From: Heteroscillospira sp050943935
GTDB taxonomy: Bacteria; Bacillota; Clostridia; Oscillospirales; Oscillospiraceae
Direction of reading: 5' to 3'
NCBI GenBank assembly: GCA_050943935.1
Contig: JBMNQC010000020.1
Span: 1 to 23,435 of the forward strand
DNA: 23,435 bases
Shown piece after piece: positions 1 through 6,891 of the stretch. Made by a program: the position numbers and the translations under genes. The number at the start of each line of letters is the position of its first letter. The first letter of the stretch is position 1. Below the pieces are notes generated by a model. The model ran no database searches, had not been told where the DNA came from, and saw nothing but the letters and a program-made list of their open reading frames with translations.

Positions 1-1
1 C

Positions 2-70
2 TATCCACGGGAGGTGCTGGGGTGGCAGACAGCGGCCACCCTCCTGCGGAGCTACATGAGCGCCTGCTGA
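2..70 (+). CDS. Possible C-terminal end of an upstream gene (partial)
   Basis: Frame 2 is open from the window edge to a TGA at 68-70 and gives 22 residues that include YPREVLGWQTAATLL. The composition is protein-like, and the PRxxLGWxT pattern loosely resembles the C-terminus of IS30-type transposases, but so short a tail does not allow identification. The start lies outside the window. The reading rests only on an open frame followed by hairpin-bearing non-coding sequence, so it could be chance. Confidence 0.3.
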   Translation, partial: YPREVLGWQTAATLLRSYMSAC

Positions 71-144
71 TCTGCCGCACAATAAAGCTGAACGCCGGAG
101 CCCACGGAGGCCACCGGCGCTGTTGTCTTGCCCAAATGCAGAAA

Positions 145-189
145 AACGCACAAAACAAGCCGCAAATAGCACGGCTCATTTTGTGCGTT
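145..189. terminator. Long hairpin in the intergenic region, possible terminator
   Basis: AACGCACAAAA (145-155) pairs perfectly with TTTTGTGCGTT (179-189), and inside it AGCCG (158-162) pairs with CGGCT (172-176). The A/T-rich outer arm makes it terminator-like for either strand, and it would suit the gene ending near position 70. No long T run follows. In the rest of the gene-free stretch 71-320 I see only the promoter-like pair and the second hairpin listed separately. Confidence 0.4.
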
Positions 190-222
190 CATACAACTTT
201 ACAAGTTTATTGTAATTTATTC

Positions 223-250
223 TTGACTTTTTGCAGTTTAATTTTATACT
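223..250 (+). promoter_or_regulatory. Promoter-like sequence, plus strand
   Basis: TTGACT at 223-228 and TATACT at 245-250 are separated by 16 bases, close to a vegetative sigma promoter. It points toward the hairpin at 283-316 and the 3' end of the ABC ATPase gene on the other strand, and no plus-strand gene follows. It may drive a very short RNA or be fortuitous in AT-rich DNA. Confidence 0.3.
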
Positions 251-282
251 TTTTACATACCGGCGGCCCGGTTCCCGCACAT

Positions 283-316
283 GCAGAAGAGACGCCCAAA
301 AGGGCGTCTCTTCTGC
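283..316. terminator. Perfect 15-bp hairpin after the ABC ATPase gene
   Basis: GCAGAAGAGACGCCC and its exact complement enclose an AAAA loop, starting four bases beyond the stop of the ATPase gene. The position fits a terminator for the minus-strand ABC operon, although the T run expected of a classical intrinsic terminator is missing on both sides. It may also act as a 3' end-stabilising hairpin. Confidence 0.6.
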
Positions 317-320
317 AATA

Positions 321-1115
321 CTATGACAGCAGCAGCTTGTCGTCTGCTTCGTTGGAGCCGCTGGCCTGGCTGAACAGGCTGAGCAGCTGTTCCACCGTCA
401 GCTTTTTCTTTTCCTCACCGGACACGTCCACAGCTATGCGGCCGTTATACATCATAATAAGACGGTTGCCGTGGGCAATTGCGTCCCTCATGTTGTGGGT
501 AATCATCAGCGTGGTCAAGCTGTCCCGCCGTACTATTTTCTCCGTGGTTGCCAACACCTTGGCCGCAGTTTTGGGGTCGAGTGCGGCGGTGTGCTCGTCC
601 AGCAGGAGCAGCTTCGGCTTTCTCAGCGTTGCCATAAGCAGGGTCAGCGCCTGACGCTGGCCGCCGGAAAGCAGGCCGACCTTCGCTGTAAGCCTGTCCT
701 CCAGCCCCAGCTCCAACAGCTTCAGCAGCTCACGGTATTCCTCCCGCTCAGAGTTCTTTATGCCTCTGCGAAGGCCGCGCTTTTCTCCGCGCCGTGCGGC
801 CAGAGCCAGATTCTCCTCTATCTGCATGGTGGCTGCGGTGCCCATCATGGGGTCCTGAAACACCCGGCCTATATATTTGGCGCGCTGATGCTCCGCCATG
901 TGTGTCAGGTTCACCCCGTCTATCACTATGCTGCCCTCATCCACGGGCCAAACTCCGGCAACGGCGTTAAGCAGAGTGGATTTTCCGGCGCCGTTTCCGC
1001 CGATTACAGTTACGAAGTCTCCGTCGTTCAGTGTGAGGGATACTCCGCGAAGGGCACGCTTTTCGTTTATAGTGCCGGGGTTAAAGGTCTTGCATATATT
1101 TTTCAGCTCAAGCAT
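321..1115 (-). CDS. ABC transporter ATP-binding protein (TrpZ-like)
   Basis: A 264-residue ATPase that would power the importer encoded with the two genes upstream of it. All nucleotide-binding motifs are intact: Walker A GGNGAGKST (39-47), Q-loop near residue 87, signature LSGGQ (149-153), Walker B ending LLDE (171-174) and switch histidine 207. The length is normal for a single-domain ABC ATPase. The start has a GGGAGG/GAGG ribosome site and overlaps the end of the permease gene by 8 bases, indicating translational coupling. Together with the partner permease and the lipoprotein of the COG2984/TrpX type, it matches the putative tryptophan/tyrosine-type uptake systems of Firmicutes. Substrate assignment comes from family membership only and is uncertain. 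Confidence 0.9.
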   Translation of the reverse strand: MLELKNICKTFNPGTINEKRALRGVSLTLNDGDFVTVIGGNGAGKSTLLNAVAGVWPVDEGSIVIDGVNLTHMAEHQRAKYIGRVFQDPMMGTAATMQIEENLALAARRGEKRGLRRGIKNSEREEYRELLKLLELGLEDRLTAKVGLLSGGQRQALTLLMATLRKPKLLLLDEHTAALDPKTAAKVLATTEKIVRRDSLTTLMITHNMRDAIAHGNRLIMMYNGRIAVDVSGEEKKKLTVEQLLSLFSQASGSNEADDKLLLS

Positions 1116-2034
1116 TTTCCTCGCCTCCCATTTTTACCTTTGCACGGAAATATCTGCCTTTCCAGTACGGAATAGCAAGGAAAAGCGCCACTACCAGAGC
1201 GGTGAGCAGCTTCAGGTCGTCTGTATTCAGACCCATGCGCAGGACTATCTGGATAACCATGTAGTAAATAACGGCGCCCAGAGACACGCTGAGCAGTTTG
1301 AGTGCGAAGTTTCGGAACACCCGTCCGAAGATTACCTCGCCTATGATAACGGCGGCCAGGCCTATAACTATGGCGCCCTGGCCCATTTTCACGTCCGCAA
1401 AACCCTGGTACTGGCTGAGCAGAGCTCCCGCCAGGGCAACCAGGCCATTCGAGAGCATGAGCCCCAGTATCTTATTAAAATTGGTATTTATACCCTGAGC
1501 GCGGGCCATGTTCTCGTTGGAGCCTGTAGCCCTGAGAGAACAGCCCAGCTCCGTACCGAAGAACCAGTACAGCGCTGCTATAAGCAGCACCACAGCCGCA
1601 CACAGAGGAATGAGCGGGTTGGTGAAGTCCATGGCACGCACATAGCGCTGGGACACCAGCAGGCTGTATTTATCCACGCTGAGTGCCTGGTTTGCCATGC
1701 CCATTATCCGCAGATTGACGGAGTATAAGGAGAGCTGAGTAAGTATTCCAGCCAGTATGGCGGGTATGCCGCAGGCCGTATGCAGAAAGCCGGTGACCAT
1801 GCCGGCCAGCATACCGGCAAGAAAGGCACATATCAGCGCTGTCCACACATCGCAGCCGCCGCGTATGAGCATAACCGCCACGGCGCCGCCGGTGGCTATG
1901 GAACCGTCCACCGTAAGGTCGGCCACGTCCAGCACTCGGAAGGTGATGTAAACGCCTATGGCCATTATTCCCCATATCAGTCCCTGAGCAACGGCGCCGG
2001 GCATGGAGTTAAGCAAAGCGGTCAGAAAATTCAT
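1108..2034 (-). CDS. ABC transporter permease (TrpY-like)
   Basis: A 308-residue polytopic membrane protein with about eight or nine hydrophobic segments, of the branched-chain-permease fold used by COG4120 (TrpY-like) transporters. The early segment ITFRVLDVADLTVDGSIATG and the cytoplasmic loop around LGCSLRATGSNENMARAQGIN (about 184-204) are typical of this family, the latter being the probable contact with the ATPase. Start: GGGGGAA five bases before ATG. It sits 94 bases after the binding-protein gene, separated by a strong hairpin, and overlaps the ATPase gene by 8 bases. The C-terminal tail is basic. Its role is the membrane channel of the importer; the ligand is not determined by the sequence. 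Confidence 0.9.
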   Translation of the reverse strand: MNFLTALLNSMPGAVAQGLIWGIMAIGVYITFRVLDVADLTVDGSIATGGAVAVMLIRGGCDVWTALICAFLAGMLAGMVTGFLHTACGIPAILAGILTQLSLYSVNLRIMGMANQALSVDKYSLLVSQRYVRAMDFTNPLIPLCAAVVLLIAALYWFFGTELGCSLRATGSNENMARAQGINTNFNKILGLMLSNGLVALAGALLSQYQGFADVKMGQGAIVIGLAAVIIGEVIFGRVFRNFALKLLSVSLGAVIYYMVIQIVLRMGLNTDDLKLLTALVVALFLAIPYWKGRYFRAKVKMGGEENA

Positions 2035-2077
2035 TAGTATTCCCCCGTGTCTCTAAAAAATATAAAAACAGCCGAAA

Positions 2078-2108
2078 GAGGAAAAGGGATATTCCATCCC
2101 TTTTCCTC
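2078..2108 (-). terminator. Intercistronic hairpin between binding-protein and permease genes
   Basis: GAGGAAAAGGGA pairs with TCCCTTTTCCTC over 12 perfect base pairs around a 7-base loop. On the minus strand it is followed by TTTCGGC and then a T-rich stretch. Such hairpins after the first gene of binding-protein operons usually stop part of the transcription or protect the upstream message, so the lipoprotein is made in excess over the membrane parts. Confidence 0.65.
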
Positions 2109-2128
2109 GCATTTCTCAGAAAAATTCC

Positions 2129-3166
2129 TTATTCGGCAATAGCCTCGTAGCCCTCGGGAGCGGCTATTTTAAGAGTCTCGCAGTTTGCTGCATTGTACTT
2201 TTTGGTGACGTTGGGAGCGAACTCAACAGGCATGGTGGAAACATCCGCGCCCTCGGCCAGGATCTGAGCGGCCATCTCGCCTGTGGTGTAGCCCAGCTCA
2301 TAGTAGTCGATGGAGAGGGTTGCCACACCGCAGCCCTTGCAGATACCTTCCTCGCCGGCAATCACGGGAACTCCGGCAGGCAGCACCACGTTCGCAATGG
2401 CCTCGGTGTTGGATGCGGCGGTGTTGTCTGTGGGAATGTAGATGACATCGCTGGCATCGCACGCCGCCTGAGTTACGGAAGCAACGTCGTTGGTATCGGT
2501 GAAGGCGAAGTTGGTGCAGGTGTATCCCATATCTGTAAGGTAGCCGGTGATGGTATCAATCTGATACACGGAGTTGGGCTCGCCGGAGCAGTAGAGCATA
2601 CCTATGTTTTTGGCCTCCGGAAACAGTTCCTTTATCATAGCGGCCTGCTGGTCCAGAGGAGCCAGGTCGGAAGTACCGGAAATGTTGCCGCCAACGGTGC
2701 CGTTCCAATCACTTATCTCAAGCGCGGTAGCGTAATCTGTAACTGAAGTGCCCAGCACCGGGATATCGGCGGTAGCGGAAGCCGCGGCCTGGAGAGGCGC
2801 GGTTGCGTTGGCCAGGATAAGGTCAACTCCATCAGATACGAAGCCGTTTATAATGGTAGAGCATGTGGGCGCATCGCCGGAGGCGTTGCCCTCTTTGAAC
2901 TCCACAGCGCCGCCCAGCTTCTCGGTCAGCGCGTCCTTGAAGCCCTGGGTTGCAGCGTCCAGAGCATCGTGCTGAACCAGCTGGCAAATGCCCACCACAT
3001 AGGTTTCAGCGGGAGTCTCCTGCGAGGGCGTATCAGTAGCGGGAGCTGTTGACTCGGGAGCCGCGGATTCCGGAGCTGAGGATTCGGCGGGGCCACCGCA
3101 GGCGGTGAGGGTCAGCGCAAGTGCGCAGGCCATCATAACGGACATAAGCTTTGACAGTCTTTTCAT
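2129..3166 (-). CDS. ABC transporter substrate-binding lipoprotein (TrpX-like, COG2984)
   Basis: A 345-residue extracytoplasmic solute receptor. The N-terminus is a lipoprotein signal: basic MKRLSK, hydrophobic core, lipobox LTAC with Cys23 as lipidation site. A Ser/Pro/Glu/Thr-rich linker follows (about 26-55). The mature domain begins YVVGICQLVQHDALD and has the two-lobed fold of the TrpX/COG2984 family (also seen in LIVBP-like proteins), with ILANATAPLQAA, VLGTSVTDY and IYIPTDNTAAS as recognisable segments. Start codon ATG has GGAGG (3175-3179 on the complement) 8 bases upstream. It is the promoter-proximal gene of the importer operon and is preceded by a near-consensus promoter. Family members bind aromatic amino acids or other small ligands; the ligand here is inferred only. 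Confidence 0.92.
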   Translation of the reverse strand: MKRLSKLMSVMMACALALTLTACGGPAESSAPESAAPESTAPATDTPSQETPAETYVVGICQLVQHDALDAATQGFKDALTEKLGGAVEFKEGNASGDAPTCSTIINGFVSDGVDLILANATAPLQAAASATADIPVLGTSVTDYATALEISDWNGTVGGNISGTSDLAPLDQQAAMIKELFPEAKNIGMLYCSGEPNSVYQIDTITGYLTDMGYTCTNFAFTDTNDVASVTQAACDASDVIYIPTDNTAASNTEAIANVVLPAGVPVIAGEEGICKGCGVATLSIDYYELGYTTGEMAAQILAEGADVSTMPVEFAPNVTKKYNAANCETLKIAAPEGYEAIAE

Positions 3167-3231
3167 TTTGTTTACCTCCAGTTTCGCTTTGTCGCTTTTA
3201 ATCGCTAAATTATTTTGGAATCATGTGGCTA

Positions 3232-3259
3232 ATTATAGCACCATATGTACAAATGTCAA
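3232..3259 (-). promoter_or_regulatory. Promoter of the ABC importer operon
   Basis: On the minus strand TTGACA (complement of 3254-3259) and TATAAT (complement of 3232-3237) match the vegetative consensus perfectly with a 16-base spacer. The leader to the ATG at 3166 is about 60 bases, too short for a riboswitch or T-box. Confidence 0.85.
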
Positions 3260-3305
3260 TATGTTTTTTTCACAATTCCACTAGTTTTTTGAGTCGAAAT
3301 CTTTC

Positions 3306-3334
3306 TTGTAAACGCCGCACGCGGATGCTATACT
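3306..3334 (+). promoter_or_regulatory. Promoter of the hydroxyacid oxidase-corA pair
   Basis: TTGTAA (3306-3311) and TATACT (3329-3334) are spaced by 17 bases, 38 bases before the ATG at 3372. GGAGG at 3359-3363 is the ribosome site. It stands back to back with the importer promoter, the two -35 boxes being about 45 bases apart. Confidence 0.75.
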
Positions 3335-3371
3335 GAAAGCAACAAATATAAAATTACCGGAGGAATCAGAC

Positions 3372-4391
3372 ATGACCTATTCCGAGCTTATTAAAACCGC
3401 CCGCGAAAATCTGGGCACGAGCTGCAAGGCCTGCGAGATATGCAACGGCCGCGCCTGCCGCAACCGCATACCCGGTCCCGGAGCCAACGGCGTGGGCGAT
3501 ACTGCCATACGCAACTATGATAAGTGGCAGGATTTCCGCCTTTCCATGGACACCATCTGTGAAAACAAGCCCGTGGACACAAGCTGCACCCTCTTCGGCA
3601 AAACTTTTTCCTATCCCTTCTTCGCCGGCCCCGTGGGCGCGGTGAACCTGCACTACAGCGACATGCTGGACGATGTACGCTACAACGACATCCTGGTCTC
3701 CGCCTGCGCCGAGGCAGGCATAGCCGCTTTCACCGGGGACGGCACCGACGCCCGGGTGATGCAGGCCGCTACCGCCGCCATCTCCAAGGCCGGCGGCATG
3801 GGCATACCAACTGTAAAGCCCTGGAATATTGAGACCATCCGTGATAAGATGGAGATGGTACATCAAAGCGGCACCTTTGCCGTGGCAATGGACATAGACG
3901 CGGCGGGCCTCCCCTTCCTGAAAAACCTGCAGCCCCCTGCCGGCAGCAAGACCGTTGAGGAGCTGCGCGAGATTATCGGCATGGCAGGTATGCCCTTTAT
4001 TGTAAAGGGTATAATGACCGTTCAGGGTGCGCTGAAAGCTCTGGATGCCGGTGCAGACGCAATAGTAGTGTCCAACCACGGGGGCCGGGTGCTTGACCAG
4101 TGTCCCGCCACCGCAGAGGTGCTGGAGGAGATAGCCATGGCTGTGGACGGCAGAATGAAGGTCCTGGTGGACGGCGGCCTGCGCACCGGCGCAGATGTAA
4201 TGAAAGCTCTCGCCCTTGGTGCAGACGGCGTGCTTATAGCCCGCCCCTTCGTCACAGGAGTGTACGGCGGCGGAGCCGAGGGTGTGCGCTGCGTAATCGA
4301 CAAGCTGGGCGCGGAACTGAAGGCCGCCATGGCCATGTGCGGCGCCCACAGTCTGGCTGATATAAACCGGGATATGGTGCGCAGATATTGA
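3372..4391 (+). CDS. FMN-dependent alpha-hydroxy-acid oxidase/dehydrogenase
   Basis: A 339-residue TIM-barrel flavoprotein of the (S)-2-hydroxyacid oxidase/L-lactate dehydrogenase family, expected to oxidise a 2-hydroxyacid to a 2-oxoacid in the cytoplasm. Visible landmarks are the FMN-contacting lysine in VKGIMT (Lys212), the active-site SNHGGR (His236, Arg239), the phosphate-binding DGGLRTGADVMKALALGAD (267-285) and the following Arg291. The N-terminus carries a four-cysteine patch, Cys18, 21, 24 and 29 in CKACEICNGRACR, followed by IPGPGANGVG; this is characteristic of a clostridial subgroup and could hold a metal or Fe-S centre. ATG with GGAGG 8 bases upstream. Its gene is followed after one base by corA. 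Substrate is unknown; in an anaerobe the electron acceptor is probably not oxygen. Confidence 0.88.
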   Translation: MTYSELIKTARENLGTSCKACEICNGRACRNRIPGPGANGVGDTAIRNYDKWQDFRLSMDTICENKPVDTSCTLFGKTFSYPFFAGPVGAVNLHYSDMLDDVRYNDILVSACAEAGIAAFTGDGTDARVMQAATAAISKAGGMGIPTVKPWNIETIRDKMEMVHQSGTFAVAMDIDAAGLPFLKNLQPPAGSKTVEELREIIGMAGMPFIVKGIMTVQGALKALDAGADAIVVSNHGGRVLDQCPATAEVLEEIAMAVDGRMKVLVDGGLRTGADVMKALALGADGVLIARPFVTGVYGGGAEGVRCVIDKLGAELKAAMAMCGAHSLADINRDMVRRY

Positions 4392-4392
4392 A

Positions 4393-5289
4393 ATGGAAAT
4401 ATATCAAATAGGCACGGCGCTCATCCCCGGCGGCGGAGCTTCCGGCCCCAGGGTGGCTGTGCTCACTACCGATGAGCTGTCCGGGGAAATGCCCGGCTGG
4501 ATAAAGGAGGCCCGGCTGCAGAGTCCCAGGGGCGCACGCTACTGCAAGGCTGAAATACGCCGCGACCATGTGGCGCTCACCATCGCCGCTCCGCCCCGGA
4601 GAGGCAACGCGGCCATAACTTTCACCTGCTCCGTCTATCCGGACGCTTTGCTGTTCGTGGACGACGGCGGCACGGTCTGCAGCTATCTGCACCGCATAGC
4701 CAGCGAGCGCAGCTGGAAGGAGCCGGGCTGCGGGCGGCTGCTTTATGATGTGCTGGAGCTGCTCATAGCCGGTGACGCCCGTATGCTTGAGGAGCAGGAG
4801 GACAAGCTGGTTAAGTTGGAAAACAGCGTGCTCAGCGGCTCATTGGAGAGCTTCAGCCGCAAGCTTATGCTGCTGCGTAAGGAGCTGAGCCATCTCTACC
4901 GCTACTACAATCAGCTCTGCGGCGCCATATGCGAGCTTGAGGAGGACGAAAACAGTCTGTTCACTCAAAACGAGCTGCGTCTCTTCAGGCTGTGCGGCCA
5001 CAGAGCCGAGCGCCTGCGGGACGAGTGCCAGCTGCTGCGGGAATACTGCATACAGGTGCGCGAGCTGTTTCAGTCGGAAAACGACCTGAGACAAAACCGC
5101 ATCATGTGCATACTGACCATAGTCACCTCTGTGTTTATGCCTCTCACTCTGCTTACAGGCTGGTACGGCATGAACTTTAAGAACATGCCCGAGCTGAGCT
5201 GGCAATACGGCTATCCCGCCGTGATTGCCGCCGGAGCCATAATAGTCATCCTGTGTCTGTGGATATGCAAAAAGAAAAAATTCTGGTAA
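4393..5289 (+). CDS. corA: CorA family divalent cation transporter
   Basis: A 298-residue protein of the CorA Mg2+/Co2+ channel family. The hallmark YGMN (258-261) sits at the end of the first of two C-terminal membrane helices (about 238-257 and 272-292), joined by the short outer loop FKNMPELSWQYGYP. Before it lies a long charged helical region (about 130-235) that forms the cytoplasmic funnel in known CorA structures. It ends with the basic tail KKKKFW. The N-terminal third is divergent. The start is one base after the stop of the preceding oxidase gene and has no recognisable ribosome site, so its translation probably depends on ribosomes finishing that gene. The functional link between the two is not obvious; cofactor metal supply is only a guess. 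Confidence 0.9.
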   Translation: MEIYQIGTALIPGGGASGPRVAVLTTDELSGEMPGWIKEARLQSPRGARYCKAEIRRDHVALTIAAPPRRGNAAITFTCSVYPDALLFVDDGGTVCSYLHRIASERSWKEPGCGRLLYDVLELLIAGDARMLEEQEDKLVKLENSVLSGSLESFSRKLMLLRKELSHLYRYYNQLCGAICELEEDENSLFTQNELRLFRLCGHRAERLRDECQLLREYCIQVRELFQSENDLRQNRIMCILTIVTSVFMPLTLLTGWYGMNFKNMPELSWQYGYPAVIAAGAIIVILCLWICKKKKFW

Positions 5290-5332
5290 AAAGCACCGTC
5301 CCAGGTCGAAATTGACCCGGGACGGTGCTTTT
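5289..5332. terminator. Bidirectional terminator between corA and the symporter gene
   Basis: AAAAGCACCGTCCC (5289-5302) pairs with GGGACGGTGCTTTT (5319-5332), with GGTC/GACC extending the stem inside. T runs flank it on both strands, so it can end both the plus-strand corA transcript and the long minus-strand operon, whose last gene stops at 5346. Confidence 0.88.
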
Positions 5333-5345
5333 CATCATTGTGTTG

Positions 5346-6758
5346 TCATTCGAAAAACGGCGCAGGTTCTTGCAGTTTATATGTGCAGGCCGACACCAGT
5401 ATTAACGCAACCAGCGACACACAGCTGCCCACTATGGCCTCGCTGACGCCGCCGGGATTATGCAGAATACCGCTCCACACCAGAGCGCTGGCAAGACCGG
5501 ACAGCATACCGGCTATCATGCCCTGCTTTGTAGCCCGTCTGGAAAACAGCGCCGCCAGGCAGGGCACGGCTATGGCCGCAGAAAACAGGGTGAGCGACAG
5601 CATAAACGCCTGAAAAATATTCTGAAAGTTTAGTGCAAATACCAAAGCGCCTGCTCCTACCAGCCCTACAGACCAGCGGCTGAGGCGGATAAGCCCATCA
5701 TGGCTAATGCCGGGGCGTATTCTGCCTATAACGTCGCAGGCCACGGTCTGGGCGGCCAAAATGAGATAGCTGTCCGTAGTGGACATGATAACAGCCACCA
5801 CCGCCGCTACGGTAAGAGCGTGCACCATGGGAGGCATAAGGTCCCGTGTGAGCAGGAGCAGCACCATCTCGTGGGATACATTGTCGGGAATCTCGGTATA
5901 GATGACCGCAGCCAGTATACCCACCAGCACCACCATGGCGCTGTAGAAAATAATTATTATATTTCCACCTATTGCGCCGCGCTGGGCGGATTTTGAGGAC
6001 GAGGCGGAAAACGCCCGCTGCCAATAGGGCGGGCCCGCCACAAAATACAAAAACGACGTGAAAGCATAGCCGAACATTGAGCCGTCCAGCTTCAAATCAA
6101 AATAGCTTGGAGGCAGAACCTCTATAGCTGCGGCAAGCCCTCCGGCTTTGGCCAGCGTAGCCACGGGCAGCAGCACGCCTATAATCGCCAGAAGCAGCAG
6201 TCCCTGCACCACGTCCGTGTAGGCCACACCGTACATTCCGGACAGGCAGGTATAGAAGATAACAACTACTGTGCTTATCACCAGCGCCGTAGAATATGTA
6301 ATGCCAAGGGGCTGAAAAATCATTTCAAGCACGCTGGATGAGGCTATCATCTGCGTACCGGTGGTTCCTATCATCGTCCAGGCAATAATGACCGAGGCAA
6401 TCAGCGCAGGCCACTTGCCGTATCTTTTGAAAAACAGGTCTGGGATGGAAGCTATACCGTATTCCGCTCCTATTTTTCTTATCCGTCCTGAAAAAGCTGA
6501 GAAAACAAAGAACGCCGCAAAAGTGCCCAGAGTAGGCGCTATAGCGGATACGCCGTTCTCATATGCCAGGCCTGCCTTGCCCAGAGTCGCAGAGGCGCCT
6601 ATCCATGTCGCCGCAAAGGTCAGCATCACAACGGGTGTAGGCAGCTGGCGTCCGGACAGGAAATAGCCGTCCTTATCGCTCGCCTTGTCCTTAAACGCCA
6701 TGCCTATTGCCAGCATGACTACCATATATACAGCAACGGTTCCCAAAACCAAATACAT
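5346..6758 (-). CDS. Sodium:solute symporter (SSS) family protein
   Basis: A 470-residue membrane protein with about 13 hydrophobic segments, the usual size and topology of the SSS/PutP-PanF family, which imports small organic solutes with Na+. Diagnostic stretches are the early FLSGRQLPTPVVMLTFAATW (a family signature region), the central SGMYGVAYTDVVQG and the STTDS motif in VIMSTTDSYLILAAQ, corresponding to the conserved Ser/Thr Na+ site in helix 8. Ribosome site AGGAGG lies 6 bases before the ATG. It is the last gene of the minus-strand run, 133 bases after the MFS gene, with a structured segment between them. The substrate is unknown; an amino acid or carboxylate would suit the operon. 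It could have its own transcript if the hairpin region contains a promoter or processing site. Confidence 0.88.
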   Translation of the reverse strand: MYLVLGTVAVYMVVMLAIGMAFKDKASDKDGYFLSGRQLPTPVVMLTFAATWIGASATLGKAGLAYENGVSAIAPTLGTFAAFFVFSAFSGRIRKIGAEYGIASIPDLFFKRYGKWPALIASVIIAWTMIGTTGTQMIASSSVLEMIFQPLGITYSTALVISTVVVIFYTCLSGMYGVAYTDVVQGLLLLAIIGVLLPVATLAKAGGLAAAIEVLPPSYFDLKLDGSMFGYAFTSFLYFVAGPPYWQRAFSASSSKSAQRGAIGGNIIIIFYSAMVVLVGILAAVIYTEIPDNVSHEMVLLLLTRDLMPPMVHALTVAAVVAVIMSTTDSYLILAAQTVACDVIGRIRPGISHDGLIRLSRWSVGLVGAGALVFALNFQNIFQAFMLSLTLFSAAIAVPCLAALFSRRATKQGMIAGMLSGLASALVWSGILHNPGGVSEAIVGSCVSLVALILVSACTYKLQEPAPFFE

Positions 6759-6788
6759 ATCAGACCTCCTGTTTCTGTGCGGTGGCTG

Positions 6789-6862
6789 CCCTCTCCATTA
6801 TTGCGGCCACACCCACGGATGTGCGCACGTCCGTGGGCGGGCCTGATGTATTTAGGAGAGGG
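6789..6862 (-). promoter_or_regulatory. Structured leader RNA candidate before the symporter gene
   Basis: Three nested stems can form on the minus strand: CCCTCTCC with GGAGAGGG (6855-6862 with 6789-6796), GGCC with GGCC, and CCCACGGA with TCCGTGGG (6812-6819 with 6830-6837). No U run follows, so this is not a simple terminator. It fits an intercistronic processing/stabilising structure or a cis-regulatory element; I cannot match it to a known riboswitch class. Confidence 0.45.
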
Positions 6863-6891
6863 AATCGTATCGAATTAGTGCGCGGGGGTCT

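Noticed and set aside
22..654. Open frame of 210 codons on the plus strand
   Set aside because: It crosses two hairpins and the opposite strand of the ABC ATPase, with low-complexity serine-rich sequence and no ribosome site.
3167..3231. Riboswitch or T-box before the importer operon
   Set aside because: The predicted leader is only about 60 bases and shows no stem or T-box-like motif.
3366..4349. Open frame of 327 codons on the minus strand opposite the FMN enzyme
   Set aside because: His/Gly/Ala-rich shadow; the plus-strand reading has all family motifs, a promoter and a ribosome site.
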